Origin: Rhodococcus coprophilus NBRC 100603
Lineage (GTDB): Bacteria > Actinomycetota > Actinomycetes > Mycobacteriales > Mycobacteriaceae
Assembly: GCF_001895045.1 (NCBI RefSeq)
Contig: NZ_BDAM01000008.1
Span: 124,001 to 188,000, forward strand
Direction: 5' to 3'
Length of the DNA: 64,000 nt
Under the pieces are notes generated by a model. The model was not told the DNA's origin, made no database searches, and saw nothing but the letters and a program-made list of their open reading frames with translations. Shown piece after piece: positions 28,564 to 37,154 of this stretch; position 1 is the stretch's first letter; each line of letters opens with the position of its first letter. The translations under genes were made by a program, and so were the position numbers.

Positions 28564-29301
28564 ATGTTCCTCCAGGTCGTCAACCCGAACACCACGTGGG
28601 CGATGACCGCCAAGATCGAGGCGTGTGCCCGGGCCGTCGCCGGTCCGGGCACACGCGTCGAGGCGGTCAGCCCGGCGATGGGACCACCGTCCATCGAAAG
28701 TCACTACGACGAGGCTCTTGCCGTCCCCGGGCTTCTCGCCGAGATCGAGAAGGGTGAACGCGCCGGCGCCGACGGGCACGTCATCGCATGTTTCGGCGAC
28801 CCGGGCCTCGACGCGGCCCGCGAGATAGCGACCGGACCGGTCGTGGGGATCGCCGAAGCCGCGATGCACACCGCGACGCTGCTGGGCAGAAGTTTCTCCG
28901 TGGTCACGACGCTCGGGCGCACGACCGGCCGGGCCTGGGATCTGGCAGAGCGCTACGGAATGCGCGGGAAGTGCCGGGGGGTACACGCGTGCGAGGTGCC
29001 CGTGCTGTCGCTCGACACCGATCCGGACGCGCGCAAGATCATCACGGAGGCATGTGCCGACGCGCTGTCCGAAGACGGATCCGACGTCGTCGTGCTCGGG
29101 TGTGCCGGAATGGCCGACCTGTGTACCCGGATCTCCGCCGATCTCGGTGTTCCCGTCGTCGACGGTGTCACCGCGGCGACGCTCGCGGTGCAGTCGCTCG
29201 TCACGATGGGACTGGCGACCGGAGGCAAGCGCGGCGAGTTCGCACCACCGCCCCCGAAACTCTATTCCGGTCTGCTGCAGGATTTCACAACAAGCCGGTG
29301 A
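28564..29301 (+). CDS. Hydantoin racemase-like (Asp/Glu racemase superfamily)
   Basis: A 245-residue Asp/Glu/hydantoin racemase fold. It begins LQVVNPNTTWAMT, as hydantoin racemases do. The two catalytic cysteines are visible, in HVIACFGDPGLDAARE (about residue 78) and VVVLGCAGMADL (about residue 180). It would racemise 5-substituted hydantoins or a related compound such as allantoin in the cytosol. ATG 28564 follows the transporter stop closely, so the two form an operon. The 3' end overlaps the convergent IclR gene by 17 bases. No hydantoinase or carbamoylase is seen nearby. Confidence 0.88.
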   Translation: MFLQVVNPNTTWAMTAKIEACARAVAGPGTRVEAVSPAMGPPSIESHYDEALAVPGLLAEIEKGERAGADGHVIACFGDPGLDAAREIATGPVVGIAEAAMHTATLLGRSFSVVTTLGRTTGRAWDLAERYGMRGKCRGVHACEVPVLSLDTDPDARKIITEACADALSEDGSDVVVLGCAGMADLCTRISADLGVPVVDGVTAATLAVQSLVTMGLATGGKRGEFAPPPPKLYSGLLQDFTTSR

Positions 29302-30037
29302 GACGCCGTGATCCGTCGTGGAGGAAGGCCAGCTGCTCGTACTCTGCGGGCGACACGCGCAGAGGCGAACCCTGCAGGCAGAGCCCCCCGACCACTTCTG
29401 CCCCGTGGTTGCGAATCGGGACGGCCAGAGCCGACCGGCCCATCCTGCACTCCTGGTTCTCGAATGCGTGGCCGACGAGCCGGATCCTCGACAGCTCGGC
29501 TTCGAGCGTCTCGGAGTCGCACACGGTGTTGTCGGTCAGCTTGCGCAGTTCGAGCCCCACACTCATTTCGGTGTTGTGCGCGAGCATGATCTTTCCCAGC
29601 GCGTTGGAGTGGAGGTTCTTGGCAAGCAGGGCGATTCCGACGATCTCGTGATCGGGATCCTGGTCGACGAAACGCAATCGGCCACCCGCGAACGACGCCA
29701 CGTGCAATCCGAAACGGGTGTGCGACCGGAGATCCTCGACCGTCTCGTGGAGGGTGGGCGAGGTATCCGTCTCCACCGCGGCCCGGGACAACTCGACGGT
29801 GCGTCGCCCGAGGGCGAAGCCGGACAGGTCGGGTACGCGCACCAGAAAGCCCTCCGCGACGAGCAGATTGAGCATCCGATACGCGGTCGTCGGTGCCACC
29901 CCGGCGAAGTGGGCGATCTCCTTCGCGGTGGCGCCGGGGCCGAGATGCGCCACTGCCTCGAGCATCCCCAGTGCCTTCCGTACGGCCTTGGGCTGCTGGC
30001 CGCCGAATCCCACTTCGGCGTCCGCCTGGGTGGTCAT
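29285..30037 (-). CDS. IclR-family transcriptional regulator
   Basis: A 250-residue IclR regulator. The N-terminal winged helix is KALGMLEAVAHLGPGATAKEIAHFAGVAPTTAYRMLNLL (written here from residue 21 in two parts: KALGMLEAVAHLGPGA and TAKEIAHFAGVAPTTAYRML). The C-terminal GAF-like ligand domain contains HSNALGKIMLA and CRMGRSALAVPIRN. The start at ATG 30037 overlaps the APC permease stop by ATGA-type coupling, so it is the second gene of that operon. It may regulate the permease or the adjacent hydantoin module. Confidence 0.92.
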   Translation of the reverse strand: MTTQADAEVGFGGQQPKAVRKALGMLEAVAHLGPGATAKEIAHFAGVAPTTAYRMLNLLVAEGFLVRVPDLSGFALGRRTVELSRAAVETDTSPTLHETVEDLRSHTRFGLHVASFAGGRLRFVDQDPDHEIVGIALLAKNLHSNALGKIMLAHNTEMSVGLELRKLTDNTVCDSETLEAELSRIRLVGHAFENQECRMGRSALAVPIRNHGAEVVGGLCLQGSPLRVSPAEYEQLAFLHDGSRRLTGLL

Positions 30038-31581
30038 CGCGGGTCTCCCGGCAGCGGACAGGCCGATGCGAGTTGGGGCCGTCCGGCGTCGTCGAGCACC
30101 AGTTCGCCCGCGCCGGGCAACAGGTCGGCGGTTTCCGGGCTGTCGAAAGCACCCATCGTCGCGAGTGACGCCGGCCGGACCCGCTTCAGCACGGTCGCCC
30201 ACACCACGCCGGCCAGCGCGACGACGAGCACGGCGGACGGTATCCCCCACTGCCCGTCGACGATCCCGGAGAACGTGAGATACCCGAGCAGTCCGGCTCC
30301 CACGCAGGCGATGCCCACCGCGATCACGGTGGTCGAGCGCGCATCCTCGCCGATACGCCGCAGGAACCGCAGACACGACACGGCGAGCAACGTGTAGGCA
30401 CCGACCACGGCGACCTCGACGAAACCGTCGAACACGACCGAGTCGCCGAGGAAGATCAGCAGGTACAGCCACGCGCCGATCACCACCGCGGCGGTGAAGG
30501 CGATCACCGCGACGTACGGTGTGCGGAATCGTGGATGGACACGGGACAGGCGCCGCGGAACGGTGCCCTCGATGCCCATCGCCAGCAACAGCCGCGAACC
30601 GGCCTGCGCACATCCCAGGGCGGATGCGAACCAGGAGAAGGTCACACCGACTTTGACCGCCACCACCATCGCAGTGCTCGCTCCCGAGGAAGTGCCCTCG
30701 AAATACGCGGCCACGACCACGTCCGCGTGCCCGGTCAGTGCGGCCCATCCGGCGAAGACGAAAACTGCTCCGCACAGGATCGGGGTGACGAGTACTGCCC
30801 GGGTCACTGTGATCAGGGGGCGCCTGGCCTCGGCCCCGAAGAACGCCGCGCTCTCGAATCCCGCCATCCCGAACACCACGATCAGCGCCAGGAACGGCAA
30901 CGTTGCGGCGGCGCCGGGTGTGACCGAGGAGGTGGGAGTACCGGAGTCGGTGACCATCAGTGCGCAGATGACCACCAGCGAACACAGTTCCACGACGAGG
31001 ATTGCCCGCGTCGCGAGACGGACACCGCGCACCGCAATGGTCGCGACGACACCTGCGACGAGCACTGCGCACACCAGCAGCGGTACAGTCCCGGACACGG
31101 CACTGCCGAGAGCGGTGGCGATTCCCAGCAGGCTCACCGCCGAGTTGGCCAGAACCGAAATCGCGATACCGAGATAACCGAGCAGCAGGGCCGCGCCCAT
31201 GGTGAGGGTGGCACGCCGGGGAAGTCCCTGGAACGCGAAGCTGTACAACGACCCCGCGGCAGCGAGCCGACGGGTGAACTGGGAGATGCAGAAGGCGACC
31301 GCGACGACCACCGCGGTGGTGCCGACGATCGCGCCCAGCCCCGCGACACCGGGATCGGCCGAGATGATCCACGACGCGATGAAGATCATTCCCGTCGCGG
31401 GGGCCACCGTCGACAACGATTGGCCGATCAGGTCCATCTGCGAAAGTTGACGTCGGTTCAGCGCCCGCAGGGGAGAAAACACCGGTGCGGCGGCCGGAGC
31501 GGCATTTCGGGAACGCGCGATCGCCGCTCCTAACGCACCACCGGTCCGCGACCCGCCACTGCCACGTCTGCCGCTCGTCAC
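30034..31581 (-). CDS. APC-superfamily amino acid/amine permease
   Basis: A 515-residue transporter with about 12 transmembrane helices. The first conserved segment is QMDLIGQSLSTVAPATGMIF (helix 1 of the APC fold), followed by FGMAGFESAAFFGAEAR and VHPRFRTPYVAVIAF, all typical of amino acid-polyamine permeases. GTG 31581 is the most likely start; a longer frame continues but overlaps the upstream promoter region. The C-terminal tail is soluble. It forms an operon with iclR and diverges from the amine dehydrogenase-like cluster, so an amine substrate is possible but unproven. Confidence 0.88.
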   Translation of the reverse strand: MTSGRRGSGGSRTGGALGAAIARSRNAAPAAAPVFSPLRALNRRQLSQMDLIGQSLSTVAPATGMIFIASWIISADPGVAGLGAIVGTTAVVVAVAFCISQFTRRLAAAGSLYSFAFQGLPRRATLTMGAALLLGYLGIAISVLANSAVSLLGIATALGSAVSGTVPLLVCAVLVAGVVATIAVRGVRLATRAILVVELCSLVVICALMVTDSGTPTSSVTPGAAATLPFLALIVVFGMAGFESAAFFGAEARRPLITVTRAVLVTPILCGAVFVFAGWAALTGHADVVVAAYFEGTSSGASTAMVVAVKVGVTFSWFASALGCAQAGSRLLLAMGIEGTVPRRLSRVHPRFRTPYVAVIAFTAAVVIGAWLYLLIFLGDSVVFDGFVEVAVVGAYTLLAVSCLRFLRRIGEDARSTTVIAVGIACVGAGLLGYLTFSGIVDGQWGIPSAVLVVALAGVVWATVLKRVRPASLATMGAFDSPETADLLPGAGELVLDDAGRPQLASACPLPGDPR

Positions 31582-31944
31582 GGGCACTCCGATCGTCCGT
31601 CGGCCCGTCTTCGGACCCGGGCCATCCAGCGGAAACCGTAGAACGTCTGTGTTTCCTCTTGGTTTCTTCGTCTCACCAGCCCCACGAGTTTCAGGGTCGT
31701 CATGAATGTGACGGTGATGTAAATCCGAGTGGAAATCTGGACAGCGAACGGTGCCTTCACAATTGCCGCGCTTCCGCTCCGTGAGGTGGCATGCCTCACA
31801 CGACGCGCGGATGACCAGCACGAACAGGCCGGAAACGACCCGAAGTCGTTTTCCACTCGGTGACCGCACAGTGTTTTCCTGCGCGAAGCAGAAGTGCCGC
31901 ATCTGCTCATCAGGATTGGCCCGACGACAGAGAGGGCGTGATCC
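31582..31944. promoter_or_regulatory. 363-base divergent promoter region (APC permease / mau-like cluster)
   Basis: No coding frame is supported. The region separates the APC permease start from mauE and must hold the promoters of both transcripts. The only clear symmetry is the inverted repeat GTGAGG-N7-CCTCAC at 31781-31799, about 145 bases upstream of mauE. The A+T content is locally raised around 31640-31760. Confidence 0.5.
31781..31799. promoter_or_regulatory. Inverted repeat, candidate operator of the mau-like cluster
   Basis: GTGAGG at 31781-31786 and CCTCAC at 31794-31799 form a six-base-pair dyad around a seven-base spacer, a size normal for a dimeric regulator. The position between divergent transcripts suggests an operator, but it has no second copy in the region. 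Confidence 0.35.
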
Positions 31945-32532
31945 ATGTTCTGGGCGATGGTCGCATCGATACTCGGTGGAACGCTCCTGCTCGCGGGCAT
32001 TCCGAAGCTCCGCGATCGGGACGGGCTTCTGACCGTGGTGAAGGGATACCGGCTGCTGCCGGACCGGATGGAACGTGTGGTGGCGGGTTCGCTGCCGCTC
32101 GTCGAGGTTCTGGTGGGAACCGCATTGATCCTCGGGATCGCCGGTGTGTGGGCGGCCTCGGGCGCCGCACTGCTGTTCGCCGCCTTCACGTTCGGGCTGA
32201 CCGTGAACCTGGCTCGTGGCCGGCGTGACCTCGACTGCGGATGCTTCGCGTTCTCCGCCCACGAAGTGCCACGCATCGGGTGGTTCCACGCGGCCCGCGC
32301 GGCATCGTTCGCCGTCACCGCACTCGTCCTCGCGGCGACCCACCCGTCGGGGATCGCTCCGCTCGAACAGCTCATCGGTGCGTCGGCCGGCTTGCTGATC
32401 GTGCTCGCCGTGGTCGCGGTCGTGCAGATCCGATCGGTCGTGCACTTCGGCCGCCGTCCCGTCGACGACTACCTGACCTCCGCCTCGATCAGATTGCGCG
32501 CAGTGAGCACCGAGTCGAAGTACGGCTCGTAA
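31945..32532 (+). CDS. MauE-like membrane protein
   Basis: A 195-residue protein with about four transmembrane helices, of the MauE/DoxX-like type. It begins FWAMVASILGGTLLLAGIPKLRD, and the Cys pair motif RRDLDCGCFAF falls in a loop after helix 3, as in MauE. In proteobacteria MauE and MauD are needed to form the many disulfides of the methylamine dehydrogenase light chain. First gene of an eight-gene cluster, followed 43 bases later by the MauD-like gene. Assigned by fold, the Cys pair and context. Confidence 0.78.
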   Translation: MFWAMVASILGGTLLLAGIPKLRDRDGLLTVVKGYRLLPDRMERVVAGSLPLVEVLVGTALILGIAGVWAASGAALLFAAFTFGLTVNLARGRRDLDCGCFAFSAHEVPRIGWFHAARAASFAVTALVLAATHPSGIAPLEQLIGASAGLLIVLAVVAVVQIRSVVHFGRRPVDDYLTSASIRLRAVSTESKYGS

Positions 32533-32575
32533 TCCCCTCTCCGCCGACCCTTTTGCACAGATAGGACTGATTTCG

Positions 32576-33175
32576 ATGACAACATTTCTCCTGGTGGCCG
32601 TCGTGGTGCTCACCGTGGCGGTCGCACTGCTGTTCCTCATGACCCTGGCGCTGGCCCGTGAGATCGGTCGTGTTCAGGTGCGCCTCGGGCCGCTGGGCGC
32701 GCGGATGATGGACACCGGCCCGAAGGTCGATCAGGCCGGCCCCTCGTTCGCCGGACTGGTCGATCACGTCGGGCGGTCGGTGCGCGTCGGAGGTCACCGC
32801 GACAAGGCGCAGCTGCTCATGTTCACCGCTCCCAGCTGCAGCACCTGCAAGAGCCTGCTTCCCGGTCTGCGTGCAATGGCCCGCGCGGAAACGGATCTCG
32901 ACGTCGTCATCGTGTCCGACGGCACCCCCGAGGAACACCGGGAGTTCCTGGCCGGCAGCAACATCGGCGACGAACTGAGCTACGTCGACGCTCGCGACGT
33001 CGGAATCGCCTACCAGGTGGGCACCACACCGTACGGGGTGATCCTCGACGAGCACGGCAAGATCCGCGGTAAGGGCCTGTGCAACCACATGGCCCAGGTC
33101 GAGAGTCTGCTCAACGCTCTCGAGTCCGGCACTCCGTCCCTCCAGCACCTGCATGCGCAGGCGAAGTCTGCCTGA
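32576..33175 (+). CDS. MauD-like membrane-anchored thioredoxin-fold protein
   Basis: A 199-residue protein with an N-terminal membrane helix (residues 3-26) and an extracytoplasmic thioredoxin-like domain. The redox motif is C88-S-T-C91 in FTAPSCSTCKSLLPGL, and the cis-proline-like GTTPYGVILDE lies near residue 143. This matches MauD, a disulfide-handling partner in methylamine dehydrogenase assembly. It lies between the MauE-like and light-chain genes, the same order E-D-A as in proteobacterial mau operons. Confidence 0.85.
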   Translation: MTTFLLVAVVVLTVAVALLFLMTLALAREIGRVQVRLGPLGARMMDTGPKVDQAGPSFAGLVDHVGRSVRVGGHRDKAQLLMFTAPSCSTCKSLLPGLRAMARAETDLDVVIVSDGTPEEHREFLAGSNIGDELSYVDARDVGIAYQVGTTPYGVILDEHGKIRGKGLCNHMAQVESLLNALESGTPSLQHLHAQAKSA

Positions 33176-33205
33176 CCCGTCCCGAGAGAGAGAAGGAGCC
33201 AAGCC

Positions 33206-33895
33206 ATGGAAGAACACAACATGACCGAGAACCGATATCCGGTCGATGAGGAAACCGTCCGCGCACAAGCGGACTGGATGGCAGGCAAGGGCGGATCATT
33301 CGTCAGCCGCACGGGACGCAAACTGTCCGAGAGCACCTCTCGCCGTTCGATGCTCAGCAAGATCGGCCGATGGACGATGGGCGTGTCCGGTGTCGCGCTG
33401 ATCAGCTCGCTGCCGGTCACCCGCAGCGCAATGGCACAGGACCTGCCGCCGGAGCCTGCGACGCCCGAGGTACCGGATCCGCAGTTCATCACGTTCGACG
33501 GCAAGGATCCGGCCGAGTGTGAGTACTGGCGCTGGTGCAACATGGACGGCACCTCGTGTGCGGCCTGCAATGGCGGCGGCGTGACGACATGTGCTCCCGG
33601 CAGCCGTCCGGGCGCCGAGTTCTGGGTGGGTTGCTGCACCAACCCGGATACCGGAAAGACCTACCTGATCGCCTATTACGACTGCTGTGGCGCACCGTCG
33701 TGCTCCAACGCTTTCTGCGGCGAACCCGACATGCAGGCCATCATGTACAACCCCGTCTCCGGCAGCTACGACCAGGAGATCATCTGGTGCGTCTCGGACG
33801 AGTCCCAGGCGTACACGTGCACGATGGCGCCCATCATCGGCGAGGACTGCCAGACCCGCCCCGCAGCTCGTCCGAAGGTCGGTGCCGGAGCATGA
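33206..33895 (+). CDS. TTQ-type amine dehydrogenase light chain (MauA/AauA-like)
   Basis: A 229-residue precursor. A Tat signal (S45-R46-R47-S-M-L50, then a hydrophobic stretch to about 77) precedes a Cys-rich domain that aligns with the MauA small subunit. Counterparts of the two cofactor tryptophans are W140 (FWVGCC, beta-Trp57) and W194 (IIWCV, beta-Trp108). Catalytic and biogenesis residues match at D114 (beta-Asp32), D159 (beta-Asp76, YYDCCG) and T206 (beta-Thr122). Fourteen cysteines are present, the twelve of MauA plus C143 and C215. Tryptophan tryptophylquinone would be made from W140 and W194. AAGGAG precedes ATG 33206. The amine substrate is unknown. Confidence 0.88.
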   Translation: MEEHNMTENRYPVDEETVRAQADWMAGKGGSFVSRTGRKLSESTSRRSMLSKIGRWTMGVSGVALISSLPVTRSAMAQDLPPEPATPEVPDPQFITFDGKDPAECEYWRWCNMDGTSCAACNGGGVTTCAPGSRPGAEFWVGCCTNPDTGKTYLIAYYDCCGAPSCSNAFCGEPDMQAIMYNPVSGSYDQEIIWCVSDESQAYTCTMAPIIGEDCQTRPAARPKVGAGA

Positions 33896-35205
33896 CATCT
33901 CGATCCAGCAAGCGCTTTCCCCGTACCGCCGCGATCGCCGTTCCGCTCGCCGCCGCGATCGTTCTCACCGGATGCAGTTCGGACGACGAGAGTCCGGCCG
34001 CCGGCGAGGTCACCTATCCGACCGTGCCTTTCACGACACCCGGTGAGGGCATCGGTCTCGGTAGCGAGGACCAGGAAATCGGTTCGACCTTCCCGGAACC
34101 GGTACACGTCGCCGAGATCGAGCCGATCAAGTCGACGGAATTGCTCGCCGTAGCAGGCGGTTTCGGCAATCTCGAGCTCGGTGTCAACACCCTCGACCCT
34201 GTGACCGGCGTGGCAGGAAACCGCTTCGTCGTGGGCCCGGGCATTTGGGATCCGGTGATCCACGGCTTCGTCGGCGAGACTTCCGCCGACCCTGCCGTTC
34301 TCGCGGCCGAGGTGTGGCGTCCCCGCGGGTCACGCGGTGCCGCGGACTTCACCGTCAGCACCTACTCGGGCAACCTGCTCGAGCCCTCGGAGGTCGTCCT
34401 CCCCGACTACGCGCGTGTCCACTCGCGGCCGGGATCCAATGCGGTGACCTCGGACGGCAAGTACTTCGTGACCTGGGACGACGGCCTGTACGGCGTGCGG
34501 GTCGTCGACCTCGAGGCGAAGAAGGAGAGCGGGGCACTCCAGATCATCGGCTGCGGGCCGTTCACCTGGCTGGTCGGGCACGAGCTCTACAGCGTCTGCG
34601 AGGACACCCGGGAGTTGATCCAGATCTCGATCGACGATGCGGGTGTTCCCACCGAGACCGCGCGGGCCAAGGTCCTCCCCGACGATTTCGTCAGCAATCG
34701 CACAGTCACCTGGGCCGACGAGAGTGACCAGGCGCTGCTGGTGGGTGCGAACGGCGACGTGTACGTCCTCGATTTCTCGAACGGCCTCCCGTCGGAAGCG
34801 GTGACACCGATCGGAAATGCCGGCCAGGACTCCGGCCGGTTCGCGGGCAACGCCATCAACAACACCGGCACCCGGATCGCGATCGAGTACACCGACTCGG
34901 TGGTCCACCCCCACTCCGCTCGCGGTGGCGACGTGGTGAAGATCGACCTGTTCGACGCGGCCACGTTCGCACCCGTGAAGACCCTCGATCTGGCGGCGCT
35001 CGGGCTCACCGGCATCTCCAGCATGGCCTTCTCGGTCGACGGTGAGACGCTGTACGTCGTCGGCGACGGGCCCGAGGTGGAAGGCGAATCGGCACAGACG
35101 ATCGTCGGAATCTCCGCCGAGACCGGCGACAAGGTCAGTTCGGTGGAAATCACCGGGACCGTCGACGACGTGAGCAATCTCTTGACCCCACAGGTGCTGG
35201 AATGA
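33892..35205 (+). CDS. Beta-propeller lipoprotein, putative amine dehydrogenase heavy chain
   Basis: A 437-residue lipoprotein with lipobox L-T-G-C28. The rest is a repeat-rich beta protein with propeller-like blades (SNAVTSDGKYFVTWDDGLYGVRV, ADESDQALLVGANGDVYVLD, AFSVDGETLYVVGDG). It overlaps the light-chain stop by ATGA, so translation is coupled one to one. Size, fold and position fit the heavy chain of methylamine/aralkylamine dehydrogenase, a seven-bladed propeller. Being a lipoprotein it would hold the enzyme on the outer face of the membrane. Sequence identity to MauB is not obvious by eye, so the role is inferred. Confidence 0.7.
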   Translation: MTSRSSKRFPRTAAIAVPLAAAIVLTGCSSDDESPAAGEVTYPTVPFTTPGEGIGLGSEDQEIGSTFPEPVHVAEIEPIKSTELLAVAGGFGNLELGVNTLDPVTGVAGNRFVVGPGIWDPVIHGFVGETSADPAVLAAEVWRPRGSRGAADFTVSTYSGNLLEPSEVVLPDYARVHSRPGSNAVTSDGKYFVTWDDGLYGVRVVDLEAKKESGALQIIGCGPFTWLVGHELYSVCEDTRELIQISIDDAGVPTETARAKVLPDDFVSNRTVTWADESDQALLVGANGDVYVLDFSNGLPSEAVTPIGNAGQDSGRFAGNAINNTGTRIAIEYTDSVVHPHSARGGDVVKIDLFDAATFAPVKTLDLAALGLTGISSMAFSVDGETLYVVGDGPEVEGESAQTIVGISAETGDKVSSVEITGTVDDVSNLLTPQVLE

Positions 35206-36788
35206 TTCGTTCGGGCCCGACCCTCGACCGCCGCGGTTTCCTCCGCGTCGGCTCCCTCGGAGCCGGCGCGGTGGGACTCGGAGTACTGGGTCTCGGTGCA
35301 GCATCCTGCAGTTCGGGCTCGGCGGCGGACCCCGCTACCCCGCTGGACTACATCACCGCTACCGATCCCGAGATCGCGGCTGCGGAGCAGGCGCGCGGGT
35401 GGAACGGACGCGAAGTCACTGCCGCTCTGACGGCAGCGGTGGCCACCGTCGACCTCGGCGGACGACTCGTCGACACGTGGTCGTACGGCGGTCGTGCGGT
35501 GGCTCCCGAACTGCGGGCGAGCGTGCGCGACAAGATGCTGGTGTCCGTACGCAACGAACTCCCGACGGATACCACGGTTCACTGGCACGGCATCCGGATC
35601 CGCAACGACATGGACGGAGCAGCACCGGCAACTCAGGATCCGATCGGACAGGGCGGCGACTTCCTCTACGACTTCGTCGTTCCCGACCCGGGCACCCACT
35701 GGTATCACTCACACAGTGGGCTGCAGGCCGACCGCGGCCTTTTCGGGGCACTCGTGGTGGAGGATCCGAACGACACCTCCGGCGCCGACGTCGACGTCAC
35801 GCTGGTCCTCGACGACTGGGTCGACGGCCTCGGGACGACACCCGAGGCAGTCCTGGCGGCCCTCAATCCCGCGATTTCGGGAGGCCACGGCGGGCACGGC
35901 GGGCACGGCGGCGGCGCACCGGCCGAACCCACTCCGGAGGAATCGTCGGTCGCGCAGGCACTGGTGAACGGGGGGCACGGGTCGTCCGTTCCTCTCGGGG
36001 GCATGACCCAGCACATCGGGTACCCGCTGCACCTGATCAACGGGCGGCCGCCAAACGACCCCGAGGTCGTCACGGCGGCACCTGGTAGCCGCGTGCGGCT
36101 GCGGATCGTCAACGCTGCCGCGGAGACGCCGTACCGGTTCGCGGTCGCGGGCCACGAACTCACTGTCATCGCAGCCGACGGGTTCGACGTCACCCCGGCG
36201 ACCACCGACACGCTGATCATCGGGATGGCGCAACGCTACGACGTTCTCGTCACGCTGAAGTCGGGCGCATGGCCGGTGGTCGCGAAGGTCGAAGGGCGAG
36301 ACGGATACGCGTCGACGGTGCTGCGCTCGACCGACGCCGCACCCCTGTCCGCCCCCGACGTCGGAGGCGTCCTGCCGGAACTCGGAGGGCGATTGCTCGC
36401 CGAGAGCGAATTGCGTCCGGCGGAGTCCGTCCGCTTGGAGACCCGTTCCCCGGACCGGGATTACCGAGTGGAACTGATCCAGGCCGGCGACCGCTACGTG
36501 TGGGGCATGGCCGGGGCCGACGCCGGGAAACTCGTGATGCGCCAGGGTGAACGGATCCGCATCACGATGGCGAACACCAGCACGATGTGGCATCCGATGC
36601 ACACACACGGGCACACGTTCGCAGTACCGGACTACGGCGGACTCCGGCGCGACACCGTGAACGTGCTACCCGGCACCGAACTCGCGATCGAGTTCGACGC
36701 CGACAACCCTGGTGAGTGGATGTTCCACTGCCACAATGCCTATCACTTCGAGGCAGGGATGACCGCGAACCTGCGGTACATCCGATGA
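35202..36788 (+). CDS. Tat-exported lipoprotein multicopper oxidase
   Basis: A 528-residue three-domain multicopper oxidase. A Tat motif (D9-R10-R11-G-F-L) is followed by a lipobox-like A-S-C36. All copper motifs are present: H128-W-H130-G, H167-W-Y-H170-S-H172, H464-P-M-H467-T-H469 and H509-C510-H511-x3-H515-x4-M520, so both the trinuclear centre and type 1 copper are intact. A His/Gly-rich loop (three HGG units) lies between domains. The ATG overlaps the propeller gene by four bases. It may take electrons from the amine dehydrogenase via cupredoxins, or take part in TTQ formation; both are inferences. Confidence 0.9.
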   Translation: MIRSGPTLDRRGFLRVGSLGAGAVGLGVLGLGAASCSSGSAADPATPLDYITATDPEIAAAEQARGWNGREVTAALTAAVATVDLGGRLVDTWSYGGRAVAPELRASVRDKMLVSVRNELPTDTTVHWHGIRIRNDMDGAAPATQDPIGQGGDFLYDFVVPDPGTHWYHSHSGLQADRGLFGALVVEDPNDTSGADVDVTLVLDDWVDGLGTTPEAVLAALNPAISGGHGGHGGHGGGAPAEPTPEESSVAQALVNGGHGSSVPLGGMTQHIGYPLHLINGRPPNDPEVVTAAPGSRVRLRIVNAAAETPYRFAVAGHELTVIAADGFDVTPATTDTLIIGMAQRYDVLVTLKSGAWPVVAKVEGRDGYASTVLRSTDAAPLSAPDVGGVLPELGGRLLAESELRPAESVRLETRSPDRDYRVELIQAGDRYVWGMAGADAGKLVMRQGERIRITMANTSTMWHPMHTHGHTFAVPDYGGLRRDTVNVLPGTELAIEFDADNPGEWMFHCHNAYHFEAGMTANLRYIR

Positions 36789-36798
36789 GAGGACAGCT

Positions 36799-37140
36799 GT
36801 GAAGAAACTGACAATGCTTGCCGTGGCGCTCGCCACCTCCGCCGCCCTGACCGCGTGCGGTTCGGAGGACACGTCCGACGAACCCGCCGTGGTCATCGAC
36901 GTGGCGAACATGGCCTATTCGCCCGCTTCCGTCACGATCGAGGCGGGACAGACCGTGCAGTGGCGTTTCGACGACAACGGTCTCCCCCACGACGTCGCGG
37001 GTGACGGTCCGCTCGAAGGCCTGCTGCAGAGCGAGTTGCTCACCGAGGGCACCTACGAGTACACCTTCGACGACCCCGGCACGTACACCTACCACTGCAC
37101 GCCCCACGCGTCGATGGTCGGCACCGTCATCGTCGAGTAG
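36799..37140 (+). CDS. Amicyanin-like cupredoxin lipoprotein 1
   Basis: A 113-residue blue-copper lipoprotein with lipobox L-T-A-C20. Type 1 copper ligands are H64 (LPHDV), C100, H103 and M106 in YHCTPHASM, the same C-x2-H-x2-M loop as amicyanin, the electron acceptor of methylamine dehydrogenase. GTG 36799 follows the oxidase stop by 10 bases. It is expected to carry electrons from the TTQ enzyme to the oxidase or respiratory chain at the outer membrane face. Confidence 0.88.
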   Translation: MKKLTMLAVALATSAALTACGSEDTSDEPAVVIDVANMAYSPASVTIEAGQTVQWRFDDNGLPHDVAGDGPLEGLLQSELLTEGTYEYTFDDPGTYTYHCTPHASMVGTVIVE

Positions 37141-37154
37141 TGGAGCATTCGGTA

